A DNA stretch of 64,000 nt from Pyxidicoccus parkwaysis (GCF_017301735.1 NZ_CP071090.1:868001-932000), one strand, 5' to 3'; numbered from the stretch's first letter, positions 10,101-20,498 are shown. Notes: generated by a model from the sequence alone, not told the origin. Numbers and translations are program-made.

Positions 10101-13100
10101 ATGAACGACCACACCCACACCCCCACTTCGCTGGCACGGCGCGTACGTGCTCGCCTGCCTGCCGCGGGCCTGCTGGCGCTGCTGTGCGCAGTGCTGGTGG
10201 CTCCGGCCGCCTCCGCCGAGCCCGACACCTTCCAGCTCGGCACCGGCACCACTCCGTTGACCGTCAACGCGGCCAACACCGTCATCAACACCTACACGCG
10301 GGTGACGGCGGCGGTGCCAGTGGGGCAGAGCTTCGTCACCGTGGCGTCCACGACGGGCTTCGCGGTGGGCAACCTGGTGCTGGTGCTCCAGAGCACGGGC
10401 TACACGGGCACTGTCACGTCGGGAAGCCAGACGGCGGTGGACCTGAACGGGAACCAGACGGCCCGGTGGCAGTTCGCGCGCGTCTCCGCGCTCACCGCCA
10501 CGCGGCTGACCTTCACCAACCCGCTCACGGTGACCTTCGCGGCGACGGGGGCGCAGGCCATTCGAGTGCCCGAGTACACCAACGTGACGGTGAACGCGGG
10601 AGCCAGCCTCGTCGCCCAGGCCTGGGATGGCACGACGGGCGGCGTGCTCATCTTCCTGGCGAACGGCGCCGTGACGAACAACGGTGCCATCTCCGCGAGC
10701 GGCCGGGGATTCCGCGGCGGTGTGTTCCTCAATGGCAACGGTGATGGGTGCACCGGGATTGACCAGGCGTACCCGGGTGGTACGTCGAAGGGCGAGGGCA
10801 TCGTTCCGGCGCGCTACAGCACGTCGGGGGCGGCGAACACGACGGGCTACGGCAACATCTTCAACGGCGCGGGCGGCGGCATCTGCCACAACTCGGGTGG
10901 TGGTGGCGGCAGCAACCATGGCGTGGGCGGCAAGGGTGGCCGCACCTGGAGCGGCGACACGATTCCCTCGCGTGATGTGGGTGGACGCGGCGGCGTGCAG
11001 ATGCTCTTCACCCCGCAAGACCACCTGCTCTTCGGCGGCGGTGGTGGCGCGGGCCATAGCAACGACGACCTGGGTGGTGGTGGCAGCGCCGGCGGCGGCA
11101 TCGTGTTCATCCGCGCGGCGTCGCTGTCGGGCACCGGTACCATTTCGGCGGACGGCGTGGCGGGTGTGAACTCGACGCCGCCGGGCAACGACGCGGCGGG
11201 CGGCGGCGGCGCGGGCGGCACGCTGTATCTGCGCTTCACGGGGAGCTTCACGTGCGGCGCCAACACGGTGACGGCGCGCGGTGGCAACGGCGGCAGCACC
11301 GACTTCGACCAGCACGGCACGGGCGGTGGCGGTGGCGGTGGTCGCGGCCTGATTCAGGGGAGCACGGTGGGCTGCACGCCTGTCGTCACGGGCGGCGCGG
11401 CGGGTACGCAGCCGACGGCCTCTGCTCCGGATGGTCTGACCTACGGCGCCATCGCCGGCAGCGTCGGCCTCGTCACCACGCTGACGGGTGCCTTCCCGAC
11501 GACTCCGGCCGCGCCCGTGGTGGTGACGCCGGCCAACGGCTCCATCACCGGTGTCCGTCCCGTCATGAGCGGCACGGCTCCGGCGAACTCGACGGTGGTC
11601 ATCTTCGTCGACGGTGTGGAGTACGCCCGGGTGACGGCGGACGCCGCCGGCAATTGGTCGTACACGCCGACGGCCGACCTCGCGACGGGCGCACACACGA
11701 TCAACGCCTACGACGAGGTGCAGGGTGTGGCCAGCGTGCGCAGCAACACCAACACCTTCACGGTGGCGACGGACACCACGCCGCCGGACACGACGATTGT
11801 CTCCGGCCCGGCGCTGGTGACGAGCTCCACCAGCGCCACGTTCGACTTCAGCGCGAACGAGAGCCCGGTGACCTACGAGTGCTCGCTCGACGGCGGTGCC
11901 TACGCGGCCTGCACGGACCCGCAGACCTTCACCGGCCTGGCGAATGGTGGGCACACCCTGTCGGTGCGCGCGCGTGATGCGGCGGGCAACGTGGACCCGA
12001 CTCCGGCGACGTACGCCTGGACGGTGGACACCACGGCGCCGGACACCACCATCGTGAGTGGCCCCGCGGCGGTGACGAATTCCAACTCGGCCACGTTCGA
12101 CTTCAGCTCCAACGAGAGCCCCGTCACCTACCAGTGCTCGCTGGACGGCGCGGCCTTCGTGGCCTGCACGGACCCGGTGACCTTCACCGGTCTGGCGGAT
12201 GGCAACCACACGCTGGCGGTTCGCGCGGTGGATGCGGCTGGCAACGTGGACCCGACTCCGGCGACGCACGCCTGGACGGTGGACACCTCGCCGCCGGACA
12301 CCGTCATCGTGAGCGGCCCGGCGGCCGTGACGAGCGCCACGACGGCCACGTTCGACTTCAGCTCGCCGGACAGCCCGGTGACGTATGAGTGCTCGCTGGA
12401 TAGCGGTGCCTACGCGGCCTGCACGGACCCCGTGACGTTCACCGGTCTGGCCCAGGGCAACCACACGCTGTCGGTCCGCGCGCGGGATGCGGCGGGCAAT
12501 GTGGACCCGACGCCCGCCACCTACGCGTGGCGCGTGGACACCACGGCCCCGGACACCACGATTGTCAGTGGCCCGGCCTCGGTGACGAACTCCACCAGCG
12601 CGACGTTCGACTTCAGCTCCAACGAGAGCCCGGTGACGTACCAGTGCTCTCTGGACAGCGGGGCCTTCGTGGCCTGCACGGACCCGCAGACCTTCACGGG
12701 CCTGGCGCAGGGCAACCACACCCTCGCGGTGCGTGCGGTGGATGCGGCGGGCAACGTGGACCCGACTCCCGCCACCTATTCGTGGACCATCGACACCACG
12801 CCTCCGGACACTGCGATTGTCAGCGGCCCCTCGGCTGTGACGAGCTCCACCAGCGCTACGTTCGACTTCAGCTCGCCGGACAGCCCGGTGACGTACGAGT
12901 GCTCGCTGGACGGCGCGGCCTACGCGGCGTGCACGGACCCGGTGACCTTCACGGGCCTGGCGGAAGGCAACCACACGCTGTCGGTGCGTGCGCGGGATGC
13001 GGCGGGCAACGTGGACCCGACGCCCGCCACCCACTCGTGGCGCGTGGACACCACGGTGCCGGACACCGTCATCGTGAGCGGCCCGTCCGGCGTGACGGCC

Positions 13101-16100
13101 TCCACCTCTGCCACGTTCGACTTCAGCTCGCCCGAGAGCCCGGTGACGTATGAGTGCTCGCTGGACGGCGCGGCCTTCGCGGCGTGCACGGACCCGGTGA
13201 CCTTCACGGGCCTGGCGCAGGGCAACCACACGTTGTCGGTCCGCGCGCGTGATGCCGCGGGCAACGTGGACCCGACTCCCGCCACTCGGTCGTGGACTGT
13301 GGATACGGTGGCTCCGGACACCTCGTTCACCAGCACGCCGCCGCTGACGACGAACTCGTCGGTGGCCAACTTCGACTTCAACTCCAACGAGAGCCCCGTC
13401 ACCTACGAGTGCCGTCTGGACGGCGCGGCGCTCTTCACCCCGTGCGCGGACCCGCAGACCTTCACGGGCCTGGCGAACGGCAGCCACACGCTCGAGGTTC
13501 GCGCGGTGGACAGCGCCGGCAACGTGGACCCGACGCCGGCCACGTACACGTGGACGGTGGACACCTCGCCGCCGGATACGACCATCGTCAGCGGCCCCAC
13601 GGGCTCGACGACTTCGACCAGCGCGACGTTCGACTTCAGCTCGAACGAGAGCCCGGTGACGTACCAGTGCTCGCTCGACGGCGCGGCCTTCACGGCGTGC
13701 ACCGACCCGGTGACCTTCACGGGCCTGGCGGATGGCAGCCATACGCTGTCGGTCCGCGCGGTGGATGCGGCCGGCAACGTGGACCCGACGCCCGCGACGC
13801 GGACCTGGACGGTGGACCGCACCGCTCCGGACACGACGATTGTGAGCGGCCCGGCCACGGTGACGAACGCGACGACGGCGACGTTCGACTTCACCTCCAA
13901 CGAGAGCCCCGTCACCTACGAGTGCTCGCTGGACGGCGCGGCCTTCACGGCCTGCACGGACCCGGTGACCTTCTCGGGTCTGGCGGACGGTGGGCACACC
14001 CTGTCGGTGCGCGCGCGTGACGCGGCCGGCAACGTGGACCCGACTCCGGCGACGTACGCCTGGACGGTGGACCGCACCGCGCCGGATACGACGATTGTGA
14101 GCGGCCCGCCCGCGCTGACGAGCAGCACCAGCGCCACGTTCGACTTCAGCTCCAACGAGAGCCCGGTGACGTACCAGTGCTCGCTGGACGGCGCGGCCTT
14201 CGCGGCCTGCACCGACCCGGTGACCTTCTCGGGTCTGGCGGACGGCAATCACACATTGTCTGTCCGCGCGGTGGATGCGGCCGGCAACGTGGACCCGACC
14301 CCGGCGACGCACGCCTGGACGGTGGACCGCACGGCTCCGGACACGACGATTGTCTCCGGCCCGGCGCTGGTGACGAACGCCACCACGGCCACGTTCGACT
14401 TCAGCTCGAACGAGAGCCCGGTGACGTACCAGTGCTCGCTGGACGGTGGGGCCTTCGCGGCCTGCACGGACCCGGTGACCTTCACGGGCCTGGCCGAGGG
14501 TGGCCACACGCTGGCGGTTCGCGCGGTGGATGCGGCCGGCAACGTGGACCCGACTCCGGCGACGTACTCCTGGACGGTGGACCGCACGGCGCCCACGCGC
14601 CCGGTGGTGACGGCTCCCGCGGATGGCTCCGTGGTGCCGACGCAGCAGCCGACGTTCACCGGTACGGCCGATCCGGGCACGCTGGTGACGGTGATTGTGG
14701 ATGGCGTGACGCTGGGCACCGTGACGGCGAATGCCTCGGGTAACTGGAGCTTCCCCAGCCCGGTGGCGCTGGCGCAGGGCCCGCACTCGGTGGTCGCCAC
14801 GTCCACGGACGCGGCGGGCAACGTGAGCCAGCCGAGCAACACCAACGCCTTCATCGTGGACACGGTGCGTCCGGATGCGCCCGTCATCGAGCGTCCCGCC
14901 GACGGGGCGACGGTGGCCACGCGCCGCCCGACGTACGAGGGCACCTCCGAGCCCAACGCCCAGGTGACGGTGACGGTGGACGGCCGCGTGGTCGGCACTG
15001 TCACCGCCGATGGTGACGGCCACTGGAGCATCGTGGAGACAACGGACCTGACGGACGGCTCGCACACGGTGGATGCCACGGCGACGGATGCCGCGGGCAA
15101 CATCAGCGAGGCGACGTCGCATGACTTCCTCGTCGACACCTCGGGGCCGGACACGCTCATCGTCTCCGGTCCTCCCTCGCGCACCAACGCGACGTCGGCC
15201 ACCTTCGACTTCGACCAGGTGAACGGCGGCGTGCGCTACGAGTGCAGCCTGGACGGCGCGGCCTTCACGGCGTGCACCGACCCGGTGACCTTCACGGGCC
15301 TCGCCGAGGGCAACCACACGCTGGCCGTGCGCGCCGTCAATGCGCTCGGCACGGCGGACGCCTCCCCGGCCACGCACGCGTGGACGGTGGACCTGACGGC
15401 GCCGACGCTGCCGACCATCGACTCGCCCTCCAACGGCGCGACGGTGGGCACCGCGACGCCGACGATTACGGGCACCGGTGAGCCGGGCAGCAGCATCTAC
15501 CTGGACCTGGATGGCGCCACCTACGGCCCGATTCCGGTGAATGCGCAGGGCGACTGGACCTTCACCGTTCCCGTGCCGCTGGCCGAGGGCCCGTACACGG
15601 TGACGGCCACCAGCGTGGACGCGGCGGGCAACACGGCCGGTCCGGTGACGAGCACCTTCATCGTCGACCTGCTGGGCCCGGACACGCTCATCGTCTCCGG
15701 TCCTCCGGCGCTCACCAATACGACGTCCGCCACCTTCGACTTCGACCAGACGGGCGGTGGTGTCTCCTACCAGTGCAGCCTGGACGGCGCGTCCTACGTG
15801 CCGTGCACGGACCCGGTGACCTTCTCGGGCCTGGCGGACGGCGAGCACGTGCTGCTGGTTCGCGCGGTGGACGCGGTGGGCAACGTGGACCCCTCGCCCG
15901 CCGAGCACCGGTGGACGGTGGACACCACCGCGCCGGACACGCTCATCGACTCCGGTCCGGCCCTGGTGACGAACGCGACGACGGCGACCTTCGACTTCGA
16001 GGCCTCCGAGCCGGGCTCCACCTTCGAGTGCAGCATTGACGGTGCCACCTTCGTGCCCTGCACGGACCCGGACACCTTCGCGGGCTTCGCCGAGGGTGAG

Positions 16101-19100
16101 CACACGTTGGAGGTGCGCGCGGTGGATGCGGCCGGCAACGTGGACCCGACGCCGGCCACCTATACGTGGACGGTGGACCTGACGGCCCCGGTGGTGCCGA
16201 CCATCGTCACGCCGCCCAACGGCGCGGTGCTGGACAGCGGCGTGGTGACCATCACCGGCACGGCCGACGGCGCCACGTCGGTGACGCTGACGCTGGGCGG
16301 GACGACGTACGGCCCCATCCCGGTGGACAGCTCGGGCAACTGGACGTTCACGCCTCCGGTGACGCTGGCGGATGGCCCGTACACCATCTCCGTGGTGGCG
16401 GTGGACAACGTGGGCAACACGAGCGGCCCGGCGACCTCCACCTTCACGGTGGACACGTCCGCTCCGGATACGTTCATCGACAGTGGCCCGGCGGCGCTGA
16501 CGCGCGAGACGACGGCGAACTTCACCTTCTCCTCGAACGAGAGCCCGGTGACGTACGAGTGCTCGCTGGATGGCGCGGCCTTCACGGCATGCCCGGCGCA
16601 GGCGAGCTTCAGCTCGCTGGCGGACGGCGACCACACCCTCGCGGTGCGCGCGACGGACGCGGCCGGCAACGTGGATGCGTCTCCGGCCACGCACACGTGG
16701 ACGGTGGATACGCAGGCCCCGGTGGTGACGCTCACCACGCCCGCCAGTGGCGCGGTGCTGACGAATCCGCAGGTGACGTACTCCGGCACGACGGAGCCGG
16801 GCGCCTCGGTGACGGTGGTGGTGGACGGCGTCAACGTGGGCACGGTGACGGCGGACTCCAGCGGCAACTGGACGCTGCCGGTGGGCACGGAGCTGGGCGA
16901 GGGACCGCACTCGGTCACCGTCACGGCCACGGACCCGGCGGGCAACACGAGCCAGCCCGTCACGCACCCGTTCACGGTGGACGCGCTGCCGCCTGACACG
17001 ACGTTCACCGCCACGCCGCCCGCGCTGACGAACAGCACGAGCGCCACGTTCGAGTTCACCTCGGACGAGTCGCCCGTGACGTACGAGTGCAGCCTGGATG
17101 GTGCGGCCTTCACGGCGTGCACCACGCCGCTCACCCTGAGCGGCCTGTCCGAGGGCAATCACACTCTCTCGGTTCGCGCGCGGGACACGGACGGCAACGT
17201 GGACCCGACGCCGGCCACGTACACGTGGACGGTGGACACCACGCCGCCGGATACGAGCATCGTCAGCGGTCCGGTGCTGGTGGATGCGCCGACCACGGCC
17301 ATCTTCGACTTCGACACGGTGGGTGGTGTGTCGTACCAGTGCAGCCTGGACGGCGCGGCCTTCGCGGCGTGCACCGACCCGAACACCTTCACGGGCTTGA
17401 CCTCGGGCAATCACACGCTGGCGGTGCGCGCGGTGGATGCGGCCGGCAACGTGGACCCGACCCCGGCGACCTACGCCTGGTCCGTGGCGGCCGACACCGA
17501 CGGCGACGGCCTCACGGATGCCGAGGAGGTCGTGCTCGGCACCGACCCGAACAACCCGGACACGGACGGTGACGGCCTGCCGGACGGCATCGAGGTCAAC
17601 GTCGGCCATACGGACCCGCTGGACGACGACTCCGACGACGACGGCATCATGGACGGCACGGAGGACGCCGACCACGACGGCATCGTCGACGCCAACGAGA
17701 CGGACCCGAACAACGCGGACACGGACGGCGACGGCCTCACGGACGGTCTGGAGCTGGGCCTGACGCAGCCGGAGGGCAGCGACACCGACCTGTCGCACTT
17801 CACGCCGGATGCGGACCCGAGCACCACCACCAACCCGCTCAACCCCGACACCGACGGCGGCAGCGTGCGCGACGGTGTGGAGGACGCCAACCACAACGGC
17901 CGCGTGGACTCGGGCGAGACCGACCCGAATGTGGCTGCGGACGACACGGACTCCGACCGCGACGGCATCGATGACCGGACTGAAATCGAGCTGGGCCTCG
18001 ACCCGCACGATGCGGACACGGACGACGACGGCGTGCCGGACGGCCTGGACGGCATCACCGACACGGACGGCGACGGCATCATCGACGCGCTGGACCCGGA
18101 CAGCGACAACGACGGCATCTACGACGGCACGGAGCGCGGTGTGACGCTGGAGACCGCTCCTGTCGGCACCAACACCTCGTCGCCCAACTTCCGCCCGGAT
18201 GCGGACCCGAGCACCACCACCGACCCGAAGAAGGCGGACACGGATGGTGACGGGCTCAAGGACGGCGAGGAGGACGCGGACCACAACGGCCGCGTGGATG
18301 CCACGGAGACCGACCCGAACAAGGCCGACACCGACGGTGACGGCCTGGGCGACGGCGTCGAGGTGAAGGGCGCCAACCCCACCAACCCGCTCAACCCGGA
18401 CTCCGACGAGGACGGGCTGAAGGACGGTGTGGAGGACGCCAACCACAACGGCCGCCTCGACAACGGTGAGACGGACCCGAACAACCGCGACACCGACCAG
18501 GGTGGTGCCAGCGATGGTGACGAGGTCAACGGCGGTGGCAACCCGCTGGACGGCAACGATGACTTCATCGTCGTGGGCCGTGGCTGCAGCACGGGTGGGG
18601 CGGGCACCTTCGCTCCGCTGGCGCTGCTGCTCCTCGCGCTGCCCATGCTGGGGCGTCTTCGGCGCGCGGGCCGGAAGTCCGCGCGGGCGCTGGTAGCCGG
18701 CGCGGCCGGGGGGGTGGCCCTCACGGTCGCGCTGGTCGCTCCGTCGGCCGAGGCGCAGGTGACCGCGCCGGTGGCGTCGCAGGCCATCGACGTGCAGCAG
18801 TACAAGCCGGGCACCGGCGCCTGGGACATCCTCGGCGTCTACAGCCCCCGCGTGCAGAGCCACCTCAACTGGAACGTGGGTCTGTCCCTCAACTACGCGG
18901 ACAAGCCGCTCAACTTCCTCGACCCGAGGCAGGACAAGTTCATCACCTCCCTGGTGCGCAGGCAGGTGGGGTTGGACCTGATGGGCGCTGTCGGCCTGTT
19001 CGACCGCTTCGAGCTGGGCGTGCTGTTGCCGGTGACGCTGCAGGACTCGGAGCCGGCGGCGAACGTGGACCCCTCTTTCGCGCAGGGCGTGGGCTCGGGC

Positions 19101-20453
19101 GGCATTGGTGACTTGCGCCTGGTGCCCAAGGCGCGGCTGGTGGACGGCGAGGACTTCGGCCTCGCGCTGGTGGTGCCGGTGGTGCTGCCCACGGGCGGTG
19201 CCTCGGACTTCCTCGGCGGCTCGGGCGTCGCGGTGCAGCCGCGCCTGGTGGCCGAGTACGGCCAGCGGCTGCGCCTCGCCGCCAACCTCGGCGTGGACCT
19301 CCGCAAGCAGCAGCAGCTCCGCAACCTGGTGACGGGCAACGCGCTGGCCTTCGGCCTGGGCGCGGAGCTGCCCTTCACCATGGGCAACCTGCCGCTGGCC
19401 GCCGAGGCCACGCTGGTGGGCGCGCTGGGCTTCAAGGAGCAGGACACGGAGGAGCGCCCGCTGGAGCTGCTGGCGGCGCTGAAGTACCGCTCGTTGGGCG
19501 GCCTCTCCGCGCACGTGGGCGCGGGGCCGGGCCTCACGCGTGGCTATGGCACGCCGGGCTTTCGCGTGCTCGCGGGCCTGAGCTACAGCCCGCCGCCCTC
19601 GCGTGAGCCGGAGCACGTGGCCCCGCCCGCGCCGGTGGACACCGACGGCGACGGCCTGATGGACCCTCAGGACCGCTGCCCGACGGAGCCCGAGGACAAG
19701 GACGGCTTCCAGGACGAGGACGGCTGCCCCGACCCGGACAACGACCAGGACGGCATCCTCGACGGCGCCGACAAGTGCATCAACGAGCCGGAGACGAAGA
19801 ACGGCTACGAGGACGCGGACGGCTGCCCGGACGTGGTGCCCGCGCCGGTGGACACCGACGGCGACGGCCTCCTGGACCCGAACGACGCGTGCCCCAAGCA
19901 GGCCGAGGACAAGGACGGCTTCCAGGACGCGGACGGCTGCCCCGACCCGGACAACGACAAGGACGGCATCCCCGACGTCGCGGACAAGTGCCCGAACGAG
20001 CCCGAGGTCATCAACGGCGTCCAGGACGACGACGGCTGCCCGGACAAGGGCAAGACGAAGGTGCTCGTGGACGGCGAGCGCATCCTCATCCTGGAGAAGG
20101 TCTACTTCGCCACGAACAAGGACGTCATCCTCGCGCGCTCCTTCCCGCTGCTGAAGCAGGTGGCTGCGGTGCTGCGCGCCAACCCGCAGGTGGAGCTCCT
20201 CCGCATCGAGGGCCACACCGACAACCAGGGCAATGACGCGAGCAACCTCGACCTCTCGAAGCGCCGCGCCGCCAACGTGCGCAAGTTCCTCGTGAATGAG
20301 GGCATCGCCGCGGAGCGCCTGGAGTCGCAGGGCTACGGCGAGACGAAGCCGGTGGACACCAACAAGACGGCGGCTGGCCGCGAGAACAACCGCCGCGTGG
20401 AGTTCACCATCCTCCGCGTGGGCAAGGTGGAGGTAGAGCGCGACGCCCAGTGA
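10101..20453 (+). CDS. Giant repeat surface protein fused to an OmpA-family protein, with an internal MYXO-CTERM-like signal
   Basis: 3450 residues in one uninterrupted frame. A signal peptide covers residues 1-39 (ends APAASA). Residues 40 to about 500 are rich in Gly and Asn and look like a beta-solenoid. From about 560 to 2460 come 17 copies of an ~85-residue module with two cysteines (ECSLDG...AACTDP; AGNVDPTPAT), mixed with six Big-type Ig-like modules. Thrombospondin type-3 calcium repeats (DTDGDGL) follow at about 2465-2825. Then come GCSTGGAG with Cys2829, a hydrophobic helix and RLRRAGRK, as in MYXO-CTERM sorting signals. A second signal-like helix follows at once, with a likely cut after Ala2885. 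A beta-barrel region, more type-3 repeats and a C-terminal OmpA peptidoglycan-binding domain (EGHTDNQGND) close the protein. It is probably a cell-surface adhesin plus outer-membrane anchor; function is inferred. ATG 10101 is chosen because it gives the signal peptide. No clear Shine-Dalgarno sequence is seen. Confidence 0.85.
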   Translation: MNDHTHTPTSLARRVRARLPAAGLLALLCAVLVAPAASAEPDTFQLGTGTTPLTVNAANTVINTYTRVTAAVPVGQSFVTVASTTGFAVGNLVLVLQSTGYTGTVTSGSQTAVDLNGNQTARWQFARVSALTATRLTFTNPLTVTFAATGAQAIRVPEYTNVTVNAGASLVAQAWDGTTGGVLIFLANGAVTNNGAISASGRGFRGGVFLNGNGDGCTGIDQAYPGGTSKGEGIVPARYSTSGAANTTGYGNIFNGAGGGICHNSGGGGGSNHGVGGKGGRTWSGDTIPSRDVGGRGGVQMLFTPQDHLLFGGGGGAGHSNDDLGGGGSAGGGIVFIRAASLSGTGTISADGVAGVNSTPPGNDAAGGGGAGGTLYLRFTGSFTCGANTVTARGGNGGSTDFDQHGTGGGGGGGRGLIQGSTVGCTPVVTGGAAGTQPTASAPDGLTYGAIAGSVGLVTTLTGAFPTTPAAPVVVTPANGSITGVRPVMSGTAPANSTVVIFVDGVEYARVTADAAGNWSYTPTADLATGAHTINAYDEVQGVASVRSNTNTFTVATDTTPPDTTIVSGPALVTSSTSATFDFSANESPVTYECSLDGGAYAACTDPQTFTGLANGGHTLSVRARDAAGNVDPTPATYAWTVDTTAPDTTIVSGPAAVTNSNSATFDFSSNESPVTYQCSLDGAAFVACTDPVTFTGLADGNHTLAVRAVDAAGNVDPTPATHAWTVDTSPPDTVIVSGPAAVTSATTATFDFSSPDSPVTYECSLDSGAYAACTDPVTFTGLAQGNHTLSVRARDAAGNVDPTPATYAWRVDTTAPDTTIVSGPASVTNSTSATFDFSSNESPVTYQCSLDSGAFVACTDPQTFTGLAQGNHTLAVRAVDAAGNVDPTPATYSWTIDTTPPDTAIVSGPSAVTSSTSATFDFSSPDSPVTYECSLDGAAYAACTDPVTFTGLAEGNHTLSVRARDAAGNVDPTPATHSWRVDTTVPDTVIVSGPSGVTASTSATFDFSSPESPVTYECSLDGAAFAACTDPVTFTGLAQGNHTLSVRARDAAGNVDPTPATRSWTVDTVAPDTSFTSTPPLTTNSSVANFDFNSNESPVTYECRLDGAALFTPCADPQTFTGLANGSHTLEVRAVDSAGNVDPTPATYTWTVDTSPPDTTIVSGPTGSTTSTSATFDFSSNESPVTYQCSLDGAAFTACTDPVTFTGLADGSHTLSVRAVDAAGNVDPTPATRTWTVDRTAPDTTIVSGPATVTNATTATFDFTSNESPVTYECSLDGAAFTACTDPVTFSGLADGGHTLSVRARDAAGNVDPTPATYAWTVDRTAPDTTIVSGPPALTSSTSATFDFSSNESPVTYQCSLDGAAFAACTDPVTFSGLADGNHTLSVRAVDAAGNVDPTPATHAWTVDRTAPDTTIVSGPALVTNATTATFDFSSNESPVTYQCSLDGGAFAACTDPVTFTGLAEGGHTLAVRAVDAAGNVDPTPATYSWTVDRTAPTRPVVTAPADGSVVPTQQPTFTGTADPGTLVTVIVDGVTLGTVTANASGNWSFPSPVALAQGPHSVVATSTDAAGNVSQPSNTNAFIVDTVRPDAPVIERPADGATVATRRPTYEGTSEPNAQVTVTVDGRVVGTVTADGDGHWSIVETTDLTDGSHTVDATATDAAGNISEATSHDFLVDTSGPDTLIVSGPPSRTNATSATFDFDQVNGGVRYECSLDGAAFTACTDPVTFTGLAEGNHTLAVRAVNALGTADASPATHAWTVDLTAPTLPTIDSPSNGATVGTATPTITGTGEPGSSIYLDLDGATYGPIPVNAQGDWTFTVPVPLAEGPYTVTATSVDAAGNTAGPVTSTFIVDLLGPDTLIVSGPPALTNTTSATFDFDQTGGGVSYQCSLDGASYVPCTDPVTFSGLADGEHVLLVRAVDAVGNVDPSPAEHRWTVDTTAPDTLIDSGPALVTNATTATFDFEASEPGSTFECSIDGATFVPCTDPDTFAGFAEGEHTLEVRAVDAAGNVDPTPATYTWTVDLTAPVVPTIVTPPNGAVLDSGVVTITGTADGATSVTLTLGGTTYGPIPVDSSGNWTFTPPVTLADGPYTISVVAVDNVGNTSGPATSTFTVDTSAPDTFIDSGPAALTRETTANFTFSSNESPVTYECSLDGAAFTACPAQASFSSLADGDHTLAVRATDAAGNVDASPATHTWTVDTQAPVVTLTTPASGAVLTNPQVTYSGTTEPGASVTVVVDGVNVGTVTADSSGNWTLPVGTELGEGPHSVTVTATDPAGNTSQPVTHPFTVDALPPDTTFTATPPALTNSTSATFEFTSDESPVTYECSLDGAAFTACTTPLTLSGLSEGNHTLSVRARDTDGNVDPTPATYTWTVDTTPPDTSIVSGPVLVDAPTTAIFDFDTVGGVSYQCSLDGAAFAACTDPNTFTGLTSGNHTLAVRAVDAAGNVDPTPATYAWSVAADTDGDGLTDAEEVVLGTDPNNPDTDGDGLPDGIEVNVGHTDPLDDDSDDDGIMDGTEDADHDGIVDANETDPNNADTDGDGLTDGLELGLTQPEGSDTDLSHFTPDADPSTTTNPLNPDTDGGSVRDGVEDANHNGRVDSGETDPNVAADDTDSDRDGIDDRTEIELGLDPHDADTDDDGVPDGLDGITDTDGDGIIDALDPDSDNDGIYDGTERGVTLETAPVGTNTSSPNFRPDADPSTTTDPKKADTDGDGLKDGEEDADHNGRVDATETDPNKADTDGDGLGDGVEVKGANPTNPLNPDSDEDGLKDGVEDANHNGRLDNGETDPNNRDTDQGGASDGDEVNGGGNPLDGNDDFIVVGRGCSTGGAGTFAPLALLLLALPMLGRLRRAGRKSARALVAGAAGGVALTVALVAPSAEAQVTAPVASQAIDVQQYKPGTGAWDILGVYSPRVQSHLNWNVGLSLNYADKPLNFLDPRQDKFITSLVRRQVGLDLMGAVGLFDRFELGVLLPVTLQDSEPAANVDPSFAQGVGSGGIGDLRLVPKARLVDGEDFGLALVVPVVLPTGGASDFLGGSGVAVQPRLVAEYGQRLRLAANLGVDLRKQQQLRNLVTGNALAFGLGAELPFTMGNLPLAAEATLVGALGFKEQDTEERPLELLAALKYRSLGGLSAHVGAGPGLTRGYGTPGFRVLAGLSYSPPPSREPEHVAPPAPVDTDGDGLMDPQDRCPTEPEDKDGFQDEDGCPDPDNDQDGILDGADKCINEPETKNGYEDADGCPDVVPAPVDTDGDGLLDPNDACPKQAEDKDGFQDADGCPDPDNDKDGIPDVADKCPNEPEVINGVQDDDGCPDKGKTKVLVDGERILILEKVYFATNKDVILARSFPLLKQVAAVLRANPQVELLRIEGHTDNQGNDASNLDLSKRRAANVRKFLVNEGIAAERLESQGYGETKPVDTNKTAAGRENNRRVEFTILRVGKVEVERDAQ
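11787..14594 (+). repeat. Eleven tandem 255-bp repeats inside the giant gene
   Basis: Eleven head-to-tail units of 85 codons (the seventh has 86) begin with an Asp-Thr pair at 11787, 12042, 12297 and so on. Each encodes one two-cysteine module. DNA identity between units is very high by eye, including long identical runs. Six more diverged copies follow to about 17490, interleaved with Ig-like modules. Such an array can expand or contract by recombination and is a risk point for short-read assembly. Confidence 0.9.
18582..18758 (+). other. Internal sorting signal plus second signal-like helix (polyprotein junction)
   Basis: This part of the giant gene encodes GCSTGG with Cys2829, then a leucine-rich membrane helix and an Arg-rich stop-transfer segment. 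A second hydrophobic stretch follows, ending in SAEA before Gln2886. Two helices flanking a basic cytoplasmic loop would let the protein leave and re-enter the periplasm. A run of seven G bases at 18708-18714 lies within the second helix. Confidence 0.6.
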
Positions 20454-20498
20454 GTCACCGGCCATGACGGGCCGGTGAGCACCACCGGATGATGCGCG

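Noticed and set aside
10101..20453. Splitting the giant gene into two annotated genes at about 18680
   Set aside because: No stop codon separates the halves and no good start with a ribosome site is seen at the second signal-like helix, so I keep one gene and report the junction as a finding.
9753..20465. Very long open frame (about 3570 codons) on the minus strand opposite the giant surface gene
   Set aside because: It mirrors the repeats of the plus-strand gene, is rich in Arg, His, Val and Ala as expected for an antisense shadow of GC-rich coding DNA, and has no signal, motif or ribosome site. The plus-strand product has clear domains.
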